Shown: piece by piece, positions 8,247-19,673 of the stretch
Numbering within the stretch: the first letter of the stretch is position 1
Layout: every line of letters begins with the position of its first letter
Notes under the pieces: model-generated
What the model saw: the letters and a program-made list of their open reading frames with translations, nothing else
Told to the model about the DNA's origin: nothing
The model's database searches: none
Program-made: the position numbers and the translations under genes
Assembly (NCBI GenBank): GCA_030433415.1
Contig: JAUIMF010000029.1
Coordinates: 1-37,722, forward strand
Reading direction: 5' to 3'
From: Gammaproteobacteria bacterium
GTDB taxonomy: Bacteria; Pseudomonadota; Gammaproteobacteria; Pseudomonadales; Halieaceae
Length of the DNA: 37,722 nt

Positions 8247-9682
8247 AGCGCGGGCAGGCTCAGAGCCTGCAGAGGTGGTGGCAGCAGCTCCTGCACATCC
8301 GTCGGTGGTGTCGGGCGGCGCGTTCGGGCTGTCTGCCAGCGCAGTATGTTGTAGTAGTGCCGAATGTTCTGCACGTAGCGCACCGCCTCCATCCCTCGGG
8401 CATAGCCGTAGCGCACGGTGGCATAGTGGGCGGACTCTTCCAGCAAGGGGAGTGCATTCATCACATCCTCCCAGCGATGAGGGTCGCCGCCCCGGCGCTC
8501 AGCGAGAACCCGGGCGTCTTCCAGGTGACCCATGCCGATGTTGTAGGCCGCCAGTGCCAACCAGCTGCGGTCCGGCTCATGGATGTCATCCGGAAGTCGA
8601 CGGCGAAGTTTGCGGAAGTAGCGTGCTCCCCCGCGCAGGCTCTGGCCCGGATCGGTGCGATTCGTCACCCCCATTTCTTTCGCTGTACCCCGGGTCAGCA
8701 TCATCATGCCGCGAACGCCGGTACGCGAAGTCGCATTGGGATCCCAATGCGACTCCTGATAACTGATGGCGGCCAGGAGTTCCCAGGGTAGGTTTTGCTC
8801 TCGGGCAACAATCTCAATGAGCTGCCGATAGTCATTCAGGTCTTCGCGCACGCGAGTTACAAAGGTCTGGGAATCGATGCGAGAAATCGTATCGTCCCGG
8901 TCAAAGTAGTGCTGGCTCAGGGCGTCGATCCTGCCCTCCTGAAGACTGCGCTGCAGATGTTCGTTGACCGCAAGCATCAGTGCGGACTCGCGGGCGTTAC
9001 GACCCAGATACCAGACCACCTCCTGTTCGGAGCCCAGGTCGAAGGCGACTTTCAGGCGGGGCACCAGATTCTGTTGGACGAAGAAGTCGCGGGAATCCGC
9101 TATGGCAACGTCCACGCGATCGTCCACGACTCGCATCAGAAGCTCCAGTGGGTCGTTCGTCATGATTGACTGCCATTTGAGTCCGTCATGACCATCGGCG
9201 GCCAGCTTCTCCAGCAGCTGCTCATGGCTGCTGTCTGCCAGAACCGCGACCGTCATACCCTCAAGGTCCTCTACGGTACGCGGCCGTGTTTCGCCCGCCT
9301 TGTAAATCAATTGAGGAGTCTGGTGGGCGTAGGCCTGGCTCGCCGGGTAGCGCTCAACGCGCCATGGCGTGAGCGTGAGACCACCGCCGGCGATGTCAGC
9401 TTCGCCGCGCTCCAACGCCTGAAACATCTCGTCGAGGGTAAATGCCTGGATGACCACCAGCTCTACGTCCAACCGCGTCGCCAGGGCAGCAGCGAGATCG
9501 TACTCAAAGCCGCGAGGCCCGTCGCGACCGAGGTAGTAGGTCGTTGGACTGTTGCGGGTGATGAAGCGCAGCTCACCGCGTGCCTGTATCGCATCCAGGG
9601 GCTCCCCCGTGGGCCCACAGCCAGTCAGCCAGCCAGAAATACTGGCCAGCAGAACGAGCAGTATTGCGAGGCGGGCAGTCAT
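8243..9682 (-). CDS. mltF: Membrane-bound lytic murein transglycosylase F
   Basis: 479 residues. Signal peptide with lipobox LTGC (C22), so a lipoprotein. Residues about 33-265 form an ABC-type solute-binding-like (SBP_bac_3) domain, the regulatory part of MltF; residues about 290-430 form an SLT lysozyme-like domain with catalytic E310 in SYQESHWDP and the later AAYNIGMGH motif. It cleaves the MurNAc-GlcNAc bond of peptidoglycan with 1,6-anhydro product formation at the outer-membrane inner face. It is divergent from purL across 97 bp, as in E. coli. A TTGGGC-17-TACAAT promoter ends only six bases before the ATG, and no other start codon precedes the lipobox, so the mRNA may lack a leader. 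Confidence 0.96.
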   Translation of the reverse strand: MTARLAILLVLLASISGWLTGCGPTGEPLDAIQARGELRFITRNSPTTYYLGRDGPRGFEYDLAAALATRLDVELVVIQAFTLDEMFQALERGEADIAGGGLTLTPWRVERYPASQAYAHQTPQLIYKAGETRPRTVEDLEGMTVAVLADSSHEQLLEKLAADGHDGLKWQSIMTNDPLELLMRVVDDRVDVAIADSRDFFVQQNLVPRLKVAFDLGSEQEVVWYLGRNARESALMLAVNEHLQRSLQEGRIDALSQHYFDRDDTISRIDSQTFVTRVREDLNDYRQLIEIVAREQNLPWELLAAISYQESHWDPNATSRTGVRGMMMLTRGTAKEMGVTNRTDPGQSLRGGARYFRKLRRRLPDDIHEPDRSWLALAAYNIGMGHLEDARVLAERRGGDPHRWEDVMNALPLLEESAHYATVRYGYARGMEAVRYVQNIRHYYNILRWQTARTRRPTPPTDVQELLPPPLQALSLPAL

Positions 9683-9688
9683 GGCGCG

Positions 9689-9717
9689 ATTGTAGCCATC
9701 TCATGCAGTGCGCCCAA
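9689..9717 (-). promoter_or_regulatory. Probable sigma70 promoter of mltF, possibly giving a leaderless mRNA
   Basis: On the minus strand, TTGGGC (9717-9712), a 17-base spacer and TACAAT (9694-9689). Six bases separate the -10 hexamer from the mltF ATG at 9682, which would place transcription start at or beside the start codon. Confidence 0.55.
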
Positions 9718-9742
9718 CGTCGCGCGGGCGGGGCAGGGCAGG

Positions 9743-9748
9743 TACAAT
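9743..9748 (+). promoter_or_regulatory. Candidate -10 element of purL
   Basis: TACAAT, 31 bases before the purL ATG. The position expected for a -35 has no good match, so only the -10 is supported. It may be a weak or activator-dependent promoter; no PurR-type operator was recognised. Confidence 0.35.
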
Positions 9749-9779
9749 CCGCGCCTTCGCGATCGGCGTTGAGACCCCC

Positions 9780-12700
9780 ATGCACATCATTCCCGGCGCA
9801 GCAGCCTTATCTGAATTTCGCCGTCAGGCCATTCAGGACCGCCTTGGCCCGAGCGATGTCTCGTTGGGGCGCAGCGGTTATCTGTTCCTTGTCGATGGTG
9901 AGGTGACCGAAGAAGAGCTGCCTCGCCTCACTGCGCTACTGTCTCAGGCAGGGCGAGAGCCTTTTGGCGATATCGCAGCGCTTGATCAGGGACGGTGGTT
10001 GGTGGTTACGCCGCGTCGGGGAACGATTTCACCGTGGTCCAGCAAGGCAACGGACATCGCTCGTCGCTGCGGTCTTGAGCGCGTACGGCGCATCGAGCGC
10101 GCCTGCGCCTATGAGATCATCGGTACCGGTGACGTCCAACCTCTGCGAGCGGCGTTGCACGACCCCATGACTGAAAGCGTGGTCGCCAACTCAGGTGAAC
10201 TCGAGGGGCTGTTTGCTCATGAGCAGCCGCAGCGCAGCGAGACCGTGGATGTCCTGGCGGGAGGTCGCGGGGCACTGCTGCAGGCAAACCTCGATCTGGG
10301 TCTCGCGCTGGCTGATGACGAGATCGACTACCTCGTTCGCAGCTACGAGCAAATTGGGCGCAATCCCCGGGATGTGGAGTTGATGATGTTCGCCCAGGCG
10401 AACTCGGAACATTGCCGTCACAAGATCTTTAACGCGTCGTGGACCATCGATGGCGAAGATCAGGAGAAAAGCCTGTTCGCCATGATTCGCAATACCCATG
10501 CCTGCGCGCCCACCGGGGTTCTGTCGGCCTACGCCGACAATGCGGCGGTGGTTGCAGGTCACGACGCGAGCCGCTTCGTCCCCGCCGCCAGCGACGGCGA
10601 GTATGCGGCGGTGCCTCAGCCCGTGCACCTGCTGATGAAAGTTGAAACGCATAACCACCCCACCGCAATTGCCCCGTTTCCGGGGGCGGGCACTGGAGTT
10701 GGGGGCGAGATACGCGATGAGGGCGCCGTCGGGCGGGGCTCCAAGCCCAAGGCGGGACTCACTGGCTTCAGCGTGTCGAACCTGAAGATTCCGGGGCTGG
10801 AACAGCCCTGGGAGACCGATTACGGCAAACCCGCGCGCATCGCTTCGGCGCTGGACATCATGATCGAGGGCCCCATTGGTGGCGCGGCCTTCAACAACGA
10901 ATTCGGCCGGCCCAACCTGTGTGGCTATTTCCGCAGCTATGAGCAGTCCGTCGCGTGGAACGATGGCGGCGACGAGGTGCGGGGCTACCACAAGCCCATC
11001 ATGATCGCGGGTGGCTTTGGCAATATCGCGCCTGAGCATGTCGACAAGCCGCCTTTTGAAGCGGGCACGGCCCTGCTGGTATTGGGTGGTCCGGCCATGT
11101 TGATCGGTCTGGGTGGTGGGGCGGCATCGAGCATGGCCAGCGCCGACGGTCAGGAGGACCTGGATTTTGCTTCGGTGCAACGTCAGAACCCCGAGATGGA
11201 ACGGCGCTGCCAGGAAGTCATCGATCGCTGCTGGCAACAGGGAGAGCACAACCCCATCGCCTTTATTCACGATGTCGGCGCCGGAGGCCTGTCCAATGCG
11301 TTGCCGGAACTGGTGAAGGACGGAGGCTGTGGCGGACTGTTTTCGTTGCGCGACGTACCCTGCGATGACCCGGCCATGACGCCGCTGGAAATCTGGTGCA
11401 ACGAAAGCCAGGAGCGCTACGTGCTAGCGGTGACGCCAGAGCGCCTGGATGAGTTTCTGGCCATCTGTGAACGCGAGCGCTGCCCCGTTGCAGTAGTGGG
11501 CAGGGCAACGGCCGAAAAACAGATTCGGGTGGATGACGGGCTGTTTGGCGACGCGCCGGTTGATATGCCCATGGACGTGCTGTTCGGCAAACCTCCACGC
11601 ATGCACCGCGAGGACTCCCGTCGGCCGGTAGCAGCACAGCCGTTTACAAGGCGTCCACCGCTGGCCGAGGCCGTGGAACGGGTGCTGGCGCTGCCAACGG
11701 TGGCGAGCAAGGGTTTTCTGATTACGATTGGCGACCGCACCGTGACCGGACTCGTCGCCCGGGACCAGATGGTGGGTCCCTGGCAGGTTCCCGTCGCGGA
11801 TTGTGCCGTGACCATGGTCAGCTACGACAGTGACCTGGGCGAAGCCATGGCCATGGGCGAGCGTACTCCCGTCGCATTGCTCGATGGTCCGGCGTCGGCA
11901 CGCATGGCGGTGGCTGAGGCCATTACCAATCTGTGTGCGGCGCCCCTTCGTGACCTGGCCGACGTGCGTCTGTCCGCCAACTGGATGTCTGCCGCTGGCG
12001 TGCCCGGCGAAGGCGCGGCGCTGTATGACACGGTACGTGCGGTGGGCGAGGAGTTTTGCCCCGCCCTTGGCATCGCAATTCCCGTGGGCAAGGATTCCAT
12101 GTCCATGCAGACCCGCTGGTCTGAAGATGGCGAGGCGCGATCCGTGACGGCGCCCTTATCCCTGATCGTCTCGGCATTTGCGCCGGTGGGCGATGTTGCG
12201 GCGACACTCACGCCGCAATTGCACCCAGAGAGCGGCAGCGTACTCATTGGCATTGATCTTGGACGCGGCCGCAACCGCCTCGGCGCATCAGCACTGGCCC
12301 AATGTTACGGAGAGCTGGGTGCGCAGCCCGCCGACATGGACGATGCCTCGGACCTGAAGGCATTCGTGGAACTACTTGCCTGGGGGCGTCAGCGCGGCGC
12401 TATTCGCGCCTATCACGACCGTTCCGATGGTGGACTGATCGTCACGCTGCTCGAAATGGCCTTTGCCGGTCGCTGTGGTCTGGATATCGATCTGCCCAGC
12501 GAATGGGCCGATCCGATTGCAGCGCTGTTCAGCGAAGAAGCGGGCGCTGTGCTCGAGATCGACAGCGATTCCCTGAGTGATTGGATGGCGCAGGCCGACG
12601 CCCTCGGACTGGATGGGTACGTTGTCGCCCTGGGACGTTCGACGGTGGATGAGCAAATCCGTGTGCGCCAGAACGACGCCCTGCTGCTGCAGCGCGATCG

Positions 12701-13643
12701 TGCTGACCTGCAACGCATCTGGGCGCGCACCAGCCACGCGATCCAGCGCCTGCGGGACAATCCGGAATGCGCCGACGAGGAGTTTGCCCGGATTGGCGAG
12801 GAAGATTCGGGGCTGAGCACGCGCGTTACCTTTGAGTTGGATCAGGCCCCCGCCGTAACCGGCCAGGCCCGACCCCGGGTTGCGGTGCTGCGCGAGCAGG
12901 GAGTGAACGGCCAGGTGGAGATGGCGGCGGCCTTCGATCGCGCGGGCTTTGCGGCCGTGGATGTCACCATGAGTGACCTGCTTGCGGAGCGTCACACGCT
13001 TCAGGACTTTCACGGTCTGGTCGCTTGCGGTGGCTTCTCGTTTGGTGATGTGCTCGGCGCCGGCGAGGGTTGGGCCAAGTCGATCCTGTACAACGACTCC
13101 CTGAGGGAGGCCTTTACTGGCTTCTTTGAACGCGGTGACAGTTTCGCCCTGGGCGTCTGTAATGGATGCCAGATGCTGTCGGTGCTGCGCGACCTGATTC
13201 CGGGTACGGATCACTGGCCCTGGTTCCAGCGCAACCGCTCGGAGCAGTTCGAGGCGCGCCTCTCATTGGTCGAAGTACAACCGTCGCCCTCGCTGTTGCT
13301 GGCCGATATGGCGGGATCACGCCTGCCGATCGCCGTGGCCCATGGCGAAGGCAGGGCGGTGTTTGCAAACGACACGGCGCGGCAGCGCTGTGAACAGGGA
13401 GGGTACGTAGGCCTGCGATACGTTGAAAATGACGGCACGGTTGCCAGCGCCTACCCGGCCAATCCCAATGGCTCCCCAGCGGGCATTACGGCAGTGTGTA
13501 GCGAGGATGGTCGCGTCACCATCATGATGCCGCATCCGGAGCGCGTCATTCGCTCTAGACAGTTCTCCTGGGCCCCCGCGGACTGGGAGGACGACGCCCC
13601 GTGGCTGCGCCTGTTCCAGAACGCGCGGCGCGCCCTTGCATAA
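9780..13643 (+). CDS. purL: Phosphoribosylformylglycinamidine synthase (FGAR amidotransferase)
   Basis: 1287 residues, the large single-chain form (E. coli PurL is 1295). It catalyses step 4 of purine synthesis: FGAR + ATP + glutamine to FGAM. Visible parts are the N-terminal PurS-like region, two AIRS-type halves with glycine-rich motifs (for example [19 protein letters not shown] and [14 protein letters not shown]), and a C-terminal class I glutaminase with nucleophile C1127 in LGVCNGCQ and H1252/E1254 in PHPERV. These sit at a constant offset of 8 from E. coli C1135, H1260 and E1262. The ATG at 9780 (MHIIPG) is chosen; upstream in-frame codons are low-complexity promoter sequence. Divergent from mltF. 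Confidence 0.98.
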   Translation: MHIIPGAAALSEFRRQAIQDRLGPSDVSLGRSGYLFLVDGEVTEEELPRLTALLSQAGREPFGDIAALDQGRWLVVTPRRGTISPWSSKATDIARRCGLERVRRIERACAYEIIGTGDVQPLRAALHDPMTESVVANSGELEGLFAHEQPQRSETVDVLAGGRGALLQANLDLGLALADDEIDYLVRSYEQIGRNPRDVELMMFAQANSEHCRHKIFNASWTIDGEDQEKSLFAMIRNTHACAPTGVLSAYADNAAVVAGHDASRFVPAASDGEYAAVPQPVHLLMKVETHNHPTAIAPFPGAGTGVGGEIRDEGAVGRGSKPKAGLTGFSVSNLKIPGLEQPWETDYGKPARIASALDIMIEGPIGGAAFNNEFGRPNLCGYFRSYEQSVAWNDGGDEVRGYHKPIMIAGGFGNIAPEHVDKPPFEAGTALLVLGGPAMLIGLGGGAASSMASADGQEDLDFASVQRQNPEMERRCQEVIDRCWQQGEHNPIAFIHDVGAGGLSNALPELVKDGGCGGLFSLRDVPCDDPAMTPLEIWCNESQERYVLAVTPERLDEFLAICERERCPVAVVGRATAEKQIRVDDGLFGDAPVDMPMDVLFGKPPRMHREDSRRPVAAQPFTRRPPLAEAVERVLALPTVASKGFLITIGDRTVTGLVARDQMVGPWQVPVADCAVTMVSYDSDLGEAMAMGERTPVALLDGPASARMAVAEAITNLCAAPLRDLADVRLSANWMSAAGVPGEGAALYDTVRAVGEEFCPALGIAIPVGKDSMSMQTRWSEDGEARSVTAPLSLIVSAFAPVGDVAATLTPQLHPESGSVLIGIDLGRGRNRLGASALAQCYGELGAQPADMDDASDLKAFVELLAWGRQRGAIRAYHDRSDGGLIVTLLEMAFAGRCGLDIDLPSEWADPIAALFSEEAGAVLEIDSDSLSDWMAQADALGLDGYVVALGRSTVDEQIRVRQNDALLLQRDRADLQRIWARTSHAIQRLRDNPECADEEFARIGEEDSGLSTRVTFELDQAPAVTGQARPRVAVLREQGVNGQVEMAAAFDRAGFAAVDVTMSDLLAERHTLQDFHGLVACGGFSFGDVLGAGEGWAKSILYNDSLREAFTGFFERGDSFALGVCNGCQMLSVLRDLIPGTDHWPWFQRNRSEQFEARLSLVEVQPSPSLLLADMAGSRLPIAVAHGEGRAVFANDTARQRCEQGGYVGLRYVENDGTVASAYPANPNGSPAGITAVCSEDGRVTIMMPHPERVIRSRQFSWAPADWEDDAPWLRLFQNARRALA

Positions 13644-13676
13644 TGGCCGTTGTGCCCCCATGAACAGAAAAGGCCC

Positions 13677-13700
13677 GGGCGGGCTCCCTTGAGCCTGCCC
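13677..13700 (+). terminator. Hairpin after purL
   Basis: A 10-bp stem (GGGCGGGCTC with GAGCCTGCCC, one G-U pair) closes a CCTT loop 33 bases after the purL stop. No T tract follows, so it is not a classical intrinsic terminator. The right arm overlaps the -35 of the secD promoter. Confidence 0.4.
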
Positions 13701-13716
13701 CGTCAGGGTCTATAAT
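13689..13716 (+). promoter_or_regulatory. Sigma70 promoter of secDF
   Basis: TTGAGC (13689-13694), a 16-base spacer and a consensus TATAAT (13711-13716), ending 71 bases before the secD ATG. This is the best consensus promoter in the window and would give secDF transcription independent of purL. Confidence 0.65.
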
Positions 13717-13787
13717 GCGCCACCTCTTTATGCCCTGAGCCGAAACTATTGGCGGGGCCCAGCCAATACTCGGACACTGACCCAGGC

Positions 13788-15683
13788 ATGCTCAACCGAT
13801 ATCCCCTTTGGAAGTACCTGCTCGTTCTTGTCATCGTTCTCGGTGGCGCTTTCTACGCAGCACCCAATCTCTATGCACCTGATCCCGCCCTTCAGGTCAC
13901 GGGCGAGAGTTCCGCCACGCTGGTTGACGATCGTCTGGTCGAAAAAGCGACGCAGGCCCTTGGTGAGGCGGGCATCGAGTACTTTGGTGAAACGCTCGAC
14001 CCGGATGGTCGGAACGCGTTGATTCGTCTGCGTGAGCAGGATCAGCAGTTGCGGGCCCAGGCGGTGGTGTCCCGCGCTGTGGGCGATGCCTACATCGTGG
14101 CCCTGAATCTGGCCGAGACCACGCCGGACTGGCTCACGGACCTGGGTGGCCAGCCCATGAAGCTCGGTCTGGACCTGTCGGGCGGCGTGCATTTCAAGCT
14201 CGAGGTCGATATCGATGCGGCGATCGATCGGCGCATGGAGTACTACCTCAACACCACCAAGCGGATGCTGCGCGAAGATCGTATCCGAGGATTTATCGCC
14301 CTCGATGGCGCGCGCACCGTGCAGGGGCGTTTTCGCAGCGAAGCGGACCGGGAGGCGGCGCGCAAGCTCATCGCCGACGAATTCCCTGAATTGCTGCTGG
14401 ACCGCGTAGACACCGAGGATGAATGGGTCATTCGTGCCTCGATGACCGACGCCTCTGTCGACGAAATTGTGGACTACTCCGTGAGTCAGAACCTCACGAC
14501 GCTGCGCAATCGCGTGAACGAACTGGGTGTGTCTGAACCCCTGGTTCAGCGCCAGGGTAAAAACCGTATCGTCGTGGAACTGCCGGGCATTCAGGACACT
14601 GCTGAAGCCAAGCGTATTTTGGGCAAGGTCGCCAATCTGGAGTTTCGCCTGGTCGCCAACGCGGACGCGCCGCCGTCGGAGCGCCAGCGCTTTGAATACC
14701 GCAGTCCCGATCGTGCCGGTGTGACTGAAAACCTTGAGCGCGATGTGATTATCACGGGCGAGCGCGTGTCCAATGCCCAGGCCAGCTTTGACCAGAATGG
14801 TCAGCCGAATGTGCAGATCAGCCTGGACAGCGAAGGGGGTACGCTTATGTCGCGCGCCACCCGGAACAACATCAAACGCCGCATGGGAGTGCTGTTTATT
14901 GAACGCAAGTTCCGCACTCGCTATGAGAAAGACGAAAACGGCGAAGAAGTCGTCGTGAAGATTCCCTACGACGAGAAGAAACTGCTCACGGCGCCGGTGA
15001 TCCAGAGTGCGCTTGGTGCCCAGTTCCAGATCACCGGACTGGACTCACCCATGGAGGCGTCGGAACTTGCGCTGATGCTGAGGGCCGGAGCCCTGGCCGC
15101 GCCGATCAGCTTCGTCGAGGAGCGTACCGTAGGGCCGTCCCTCGGCGCCGACAACATCCGCCTGGGTATCAAGTCGGTGCAGTATGGTCTGGGCCTGGTG
15201 GTGCTGTTCATGGTGCTCTATTACCGCGTGTTCGGTGTGGCCGCCGTGATCGCGCTCAGCGCGAACCTGGTGCTGCTGGTGGCCTTCATGTCGATCATTG
15301 GCGCAACTCTGACGCTGCCGGGCATCGCCGGTATCGTGCTCACCGTGGGTATGGCCGTGGATGCGAACGTGTTGATCTTCTCGCGCATACGCGAGGAGCT
15401 GAACAATGGCCTGTCGCCGCAAATGGCTATTCACTCGGGCTTTGAGCGCGCCGTGGCGACGATTCTGGATGCCAACATCACGACGCTGATTGTGGCGGTG
15501 ATTCTTTATGCGGTGGGTACGGGGCCGGTGAAGGGCTTCGCCGTCACGCTCTCGGTAGGCATCGTGACGTCGATGTTTACGGCCATCATGGGTACACGGG
15601 CGCTGGTTAACCTGTTTTACGGAGGGCGCCGGGTGCAGAAGCTTGCCATCGGCCGCGATATCACCGCGGGAGAAAGCGCATGA
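13788..15683 (+). CDS. secD: Protein translocase subunit SecD
   Basis: 631 residues from the ATG at 13788 (MLNRYPLWKYLL). Inner-membrane component that uses the proton gradient to help release translocated proteins on the periplasmic side of SecYEG. One N-terminal membrane helix (about 9-27), a large periplasmic P1 domain containing DLSGGVHF, and five C-terminal helices from about residue 460 with the RND-type motif GMAVDANVLIFSRIREEL. E. coli SecD has 615 residues. The stop overlaps secF by four bases. In E. coli this pair follows yajC; here no yajC or tgt precedes it, and purL is the upstream neighbour. An in-frame TTG at 13749 would add 13 residues, but the MLNRYP start is the usual SecD beginning. 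Confidence 0.97.
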   Translation: MLNRYPLWKYLLVLVIVLGGAFYAAPNLYAPDPALQVTGESSATLVDDRLVEKATQALGEAGIEYFGETLDPDGRNALIRLREQDQQLRAQAVVSRAVGDAYIVALNLAETTPDWLTDLGGQPMKLGLDLSGGVHFKLEVDIDAAIDRRMEYYLNTTKRMLREDRIRGFIALDGARTVQGRFRSEADREAARKLIADEFPELLLDRVDTEDEWVIRASMTDASVDEIVDYSVSQNLTTLRNRVNELGVSEPLVQRQGKNRIVVELPGIQDTAEAKRILGKVANLEFRLVANADAPPSERQRFEYRSPDRAGVTENLERDVIITGERVSNAQASFDQNGQPNVQISLDSEGGTLMSRATRNNIKRRMGVLFIERKFRTRYEKDENGEEVVVKIPYDEKKLLTAPVIQSALGAQFQITGLDSPMEASELALMLRAGALAAPISFVEERTVGPSLGADNIRLGIKSVQYGLGLVVLFMVLYYRVFGVAAVIALSANLVLLVAFMSIIGATLTLPGIAGIVLTVGMAVDANVLIFSRIREELNNGLSPQMAIHSGFERAVATILDANITTLIVAVILYAVGTGPVKGFAVTLSVGIVTSMFTAIMGTRALVNLFYGGRRVQKLAIGRDITAGESA

Positions 15684-16594
15684 GAGTGATCAATTTCATG
15701 GGTCGTCGGTATCTGGCGGCAATTTTCTCGGCGCTCTTGATTCTGACCGCGATTGGTTCCCTCGCAACGCGGCAACTTTCCTGGGGTCTGGATTTTACCG
15801 GCGGCACGCTGGTTGAGGTGCACTACGCCGAGAGCGCCGATCTGACGGGCATTCGCAGCACGCTGGAGAGCGGGGGCTATGCGGGGGCGATCGTCGTGAG
15901 CTTCGGCACTGATCGCGATGTACTGATTCGCCTGCCCGCGGGTTACTCGGACGCCCAGGGTGCCCAGATGCTCGAATTGCTGCGCAACAACGGCGAGGAC
16001 GAAGTGGAACTGCGGCGCATTGAGTTCGTAGGCCCTCAGGTCGGTGATGAACTACGGGAGCAGGGCGGTCTGGCAATGCTGCTGGCGCTGGGGCTGGTGA
16101 TGCTCTATATCGCGTTCCGTTTCCAGTTCAAGTTTGCTGTTGGTGCGGTGGTGGCGCTGGTCCACGACGTTCTTGTGACGCTGGGGTTTTTCTCGATTAT
16201 CGGAATGGAGTTTGACCTTACGGTGCTGGCGGCGCTGCTGGCGGTGATCGGTTACTCGCTCAACGATACCATCGTGGTGTCGGACCGCATCCGCGAGAAC
16301 TTTCGCAAACTGCGCCGGGCAGATCCCCTCGAAGTCGTCAATATCTCTCTGACCGAAACCCTGGGCCGGACCCTGGTAACGTCGTTGACGACCCTGCTGG
16401 TGCTGGTGGCGCTGGCGGTGTTTGGCGGCGAGATGATCCACGGCTTTGCCATCGCGCTTATCGTTGGCGTTGCGATCGGTACCTACTCGTCGATCTACGT
16501 GGCCTCGAACGTGCTGCTGTCCCTTGGTGTCAGCAAGGACGATCTGATTATTCCCGTGAAAGAAGGGGCCGATCAGGACAGCCTGGTGCCTTGA
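15680..16594 (+). CDS. secF: Protein translocase subunit SecF
   Basis: 304 residues, partner of SecD in the SecDF-YajC complex. One N-terminal helix (about 12-32), the family motif LDFTGGTLVEV near residues 37-47, a small periplasmic domain, and five C-terminal helices with YSLNDTIVVSDRIREN, the charged RND-like motif of SecF. The ATGA overlap with secD implies coupled translation and matched stoichiometry. It ends 30 bases before the convergent suhB stop, with no obvious terminator between. Confidence 0.97.
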   Translation: MRVINFMGRRYLAAIFSALLILTAIGSLATRQLSWGLDFTGGTLVEVHYAESADLTGIRSTLESGGYAGAIVVSFGTDRDVLIRLPAGYSDAQGAQMLELLRNNGEDEVELRRIEFVGPQVGDELREQGGLAMLLALGLVMLYIAFRFQFKFAVGAVVALVHDVLVTLGFFSIIGMEFDLTVLAALLAVIGYSLNDTIVVSDRIRENFRKLRRADPLEVVNISLTETLGRTLVTSLTTLLVLVALAVFGGEMIHGFAIALIVGVAIGTYSSIYVASNVLLSLGVSKDDLIIPVKEGADQDSLVP

Positions 16595-16624
16595 GGCCCC
16601 AGGCTTAGCGCAGCATTCGTGGGT

Positions 16625-17419
16625 CTATCCGCGCAGATTCTTCGTGGCCTGCAGCACCGCTTTAAGACATTTGGCGTTGCCGCAGGCGATGTTGCCGCTC
16701 TCAAGATAGTTTTCTGAGCCGTCCAGGTCAGTGACCAGGCCGCCAGCTTCACGCACCATGAGTGCCCCCGCGGCGATATCCCAGATCGAGAGTCCCAGTT
16801 CCCAGAATCCATCCAGGCGACCGGCGGCGACGTAGGCCAGATCCAGCGAGGCGGCACCGGCGCGGCGAATCCCCGCGCACTGGGCTGCGAGTGCCGCCAT
16901 GCTCTGGGCGTAGTTCGCCAGATGCTGGTCCTGATGCCCTTTAAAGGGAATTCCGGTGCCGAGCAGCGCGCCTTCGAGTCCCGGTACCTTGCTCACGCGT
17001 ATACGTCGGCCGTTCAATTGGGCACCGCGGCCGCGAGACGCCGTGAATTCCTCGCGGCGTACGGGGTCCACGATCACTCCATGTTCCACCCGGCCCTTGT
17101 GCAGGCAGGCGATGGACACCGCGTAGTGGGGAATGCCCCGCAGAAAATTCGTCGTACCGTCCAGGGGATCGATTACCCACAGGTACTCGGCATCCTCGGG
17201 TCCTTCGCGTCCGGACTCTTCGCCGAGTACCGCGTGGTCGGGGTAGGCCCGGCGCAGATGGCGGATGATCTCCTGCTCCGCCTGTTCGTCGATGTCCGAG
17301 ACAAAGTCGTTCGCATGCTTGGCGCGCACGTTGATACGCTCAAGGTCATCAGAGGCGCGCACGATCAGGTCGCCGGCCTTGCGGGCGGCGCGCAGTGCGA
17401 TGTTGGTCATCGGTTCCAT
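16625..17419 (-). CDS. suhB: Inositol-1-monophosphatase SuhB
   Basis: 264 residues. Mg-dependent, Li-sensitive phosphatase of inositol monophosphate; in E. coli SuhB also acts with the Nus factors in rRNA antitermination. Motifs: GEESG (metal-binding glutamate), WVIDPLDGTTNF, and WDIAAGALMVREAGG near the C-terminus. The ATG at 17419 gives MEPMTNIALRAARKAG, closely matching the E. coli MHPMLNIAVRAARKAG start; the reading frame stays open far upstream on this strand but that stretch covers trmJ and is not coding. A minus-strand TATACT (17459-17454) may be its -10. Divergent from trmJ, as in E. coli. Confidence 0.97.
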   Translation of the reverse strand: MEPMTNIALRAARKAGDLIVRASDDLERINVRAKHANDFVSDIDEQAEQEIIRHLRRAYPDHAVLGEESGREGPEDAEYLWVIDPLDGTTNFLRGIPHYAVSIACLHKGRVEHGVIVDPVRREEFTASRGRGAQLNGRRIRVSKVPGLEGALLGTGIPFKGHQDQHLANYAQSMAALAAQCAGIRRAGAASLDLAYVAAGRLDGFWELGLSIWDIAAGALMVREAGGLVTDLDGSENYLESGNIACGNAKCLKAVLQATKNLRG

Positions 17420-17511
17420 CGAGAATTCCGGGACAGGAAGAAAACGGCGCGCGAGTATAGCAGAGGCGGGGCCCTTGGGCGCGTCGATGGCAGGGGGCGG
17501 GGCAGATACCC

Positions 17512-17517
17512 TAAAAT
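17512..17517 (+). promoter_or_regulatory. Candidate -10 element of trmJ-iscS
   Basis: TAAAAT, 30 bases before the trmJ ATG in the suhB/trmJ divergent region. No good -35 was found. No IscR-type box was recognised in the interval. Confidence 0.35.
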
Positions 17518-17547
17518 GCGCGTCCCCACGCAGGAGTTGTCCGACCC

Positions 17548-18311
17548 ATGGACGTAAACCGCATCCGCATCGTGCTCGTTGAGCCCCAGCACCCCGGCAA
17601 TATCGGGGCCGTTGCCCGCGCCATGAAAAACATGGGTCTGGGCCGCCTGGTGATGGTTGCGCCAGAGCAGTATCCCGACCCCCAGGCGATCTGGCGGGCC
17701 ATGTCTGCAAAAGACGTGCTGGAGGCGGCACAGGTGGTGGATACGCTGGACGAGGCCATCGCTGACTGCGGTTTTGTGGTGGCCGCGACCTCGCGGGATC
17801 AGCGTATTCCCTGGCCCGTGCTCGACGCCAGGCGTTCCGCCGCCGAGATTGCCGCTGCATCGACGCAGACTGACGTGGCCATCGTCTTTGGCCGCGAGGA
17901 CAATGGCCTGAACAACGAAGAACTCATGCGCTGCAATCTGCACCTGGCGATCTCCACCAGTGATGCCTACAGCTCCCTCAACCTGGCGATGGCGGTGCAG
18001 GTCGTTAGCTACGAATTGCATATGCTCGCGGTCGCCGACGAACTGCCGGCGGCACCGGACGCCCAGTGGGACGCAGCACCGGCCACGCAAGAGAACATGG
18101 AGCGTTTTTTTGTGCACCTGGAGCAGACCCTCGGTGAGGTCGGGTTTCTCAATCCCGCGGCGCCACGCCAGCTGATGCCCCGGCTTCGTCGTCTATACAG
18201 CCGCCTGCGCCTGGATGAAATGGAACTGAACATTTTGCGCGGCATACTGACCGAGACGCAGAAGCGCATCGATCCTGTGGACTGGGATGCCCGCGCCCGG
18301 GAGCCGTCGCG

Positions 18312-18315
<4 letters not shown>
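17548..18315 (+). CDS. trmJ: tRNA (cytidine/uridine-2'-O-)-methyltransferase TrmJ
   Basis: 255 residues. SAM-dependent SPOUT methyltransferase for the 2'-O position of nucleotide 32 in tRNA. The N-terminal 160 residues hold the trefoil-knot motifs: VEPQHPGNIGAVARAMKNMG (motif 1), VFGREDNGLNNEEL (motif 2) and SDAYSSLNLAMAVQV (motif 3). The C-terminal 90 residues match the TrmJ-specific extension. The stop overlaps the iscS start (ATGA). Position between suhB and iscS matches E. coli, except that iscR is not between trmJ and iscS. Confidence 0.96.
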
Positions 18316-19478
<1,163 letters not shown>

Positions 19479-19564
19479 AATGATGCCGCAATCTTGGGCG
19501 GTTTCGGGCTGATTGACGCCCCTAAACACTGCTCCAGACAGGTGCGAAGGGTCGCCAAAGCCCG

Positions 19565-19570
19565 TATAAT
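19565..19570 (+). promoter_or_regulatory. Candidate -10 element upstream of ndk
   Basis: Consensus TATAAT 103 bases before the ndk ATG, followed by a T7 run at 19580. The -35 position has no good match. If used, the ndk mRNA would have a leader of nearly 100 bases containing a possible stem between GCACCG and CGGTGGTGC. Confidence 0.45.
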
Positions 19571-19673
19571 CCCGCGACTTTTTTTCTAACGTGGACGCAG
19601 CGCCGCACCGACCCCTGACGGGCTCTGGTACGGTGGTGCTCTGCCAATTCCGTAATCAGTCTGGAGATTCAAC

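Noticed and set aside
9708-9779. In-frame extension of purL upstream of 9780
   Set aside because: The bases hold the mltF/purL divergent promoters and the translated sequence is unlike PurL.
10191-11270. 359-codon minus-strand frame inside purL
   Set aside because: Lies wholly opposite conserved PurL motifs; long antisense frames are expected in GC-rich genes.
17420-17860. In-frame N-terminal extension of suhB on the minus strand
   Set aside because: Arginine- and proline-rich translation of trmJ antisense sequence; the ATG at 17419 gives the normal SuhB start.
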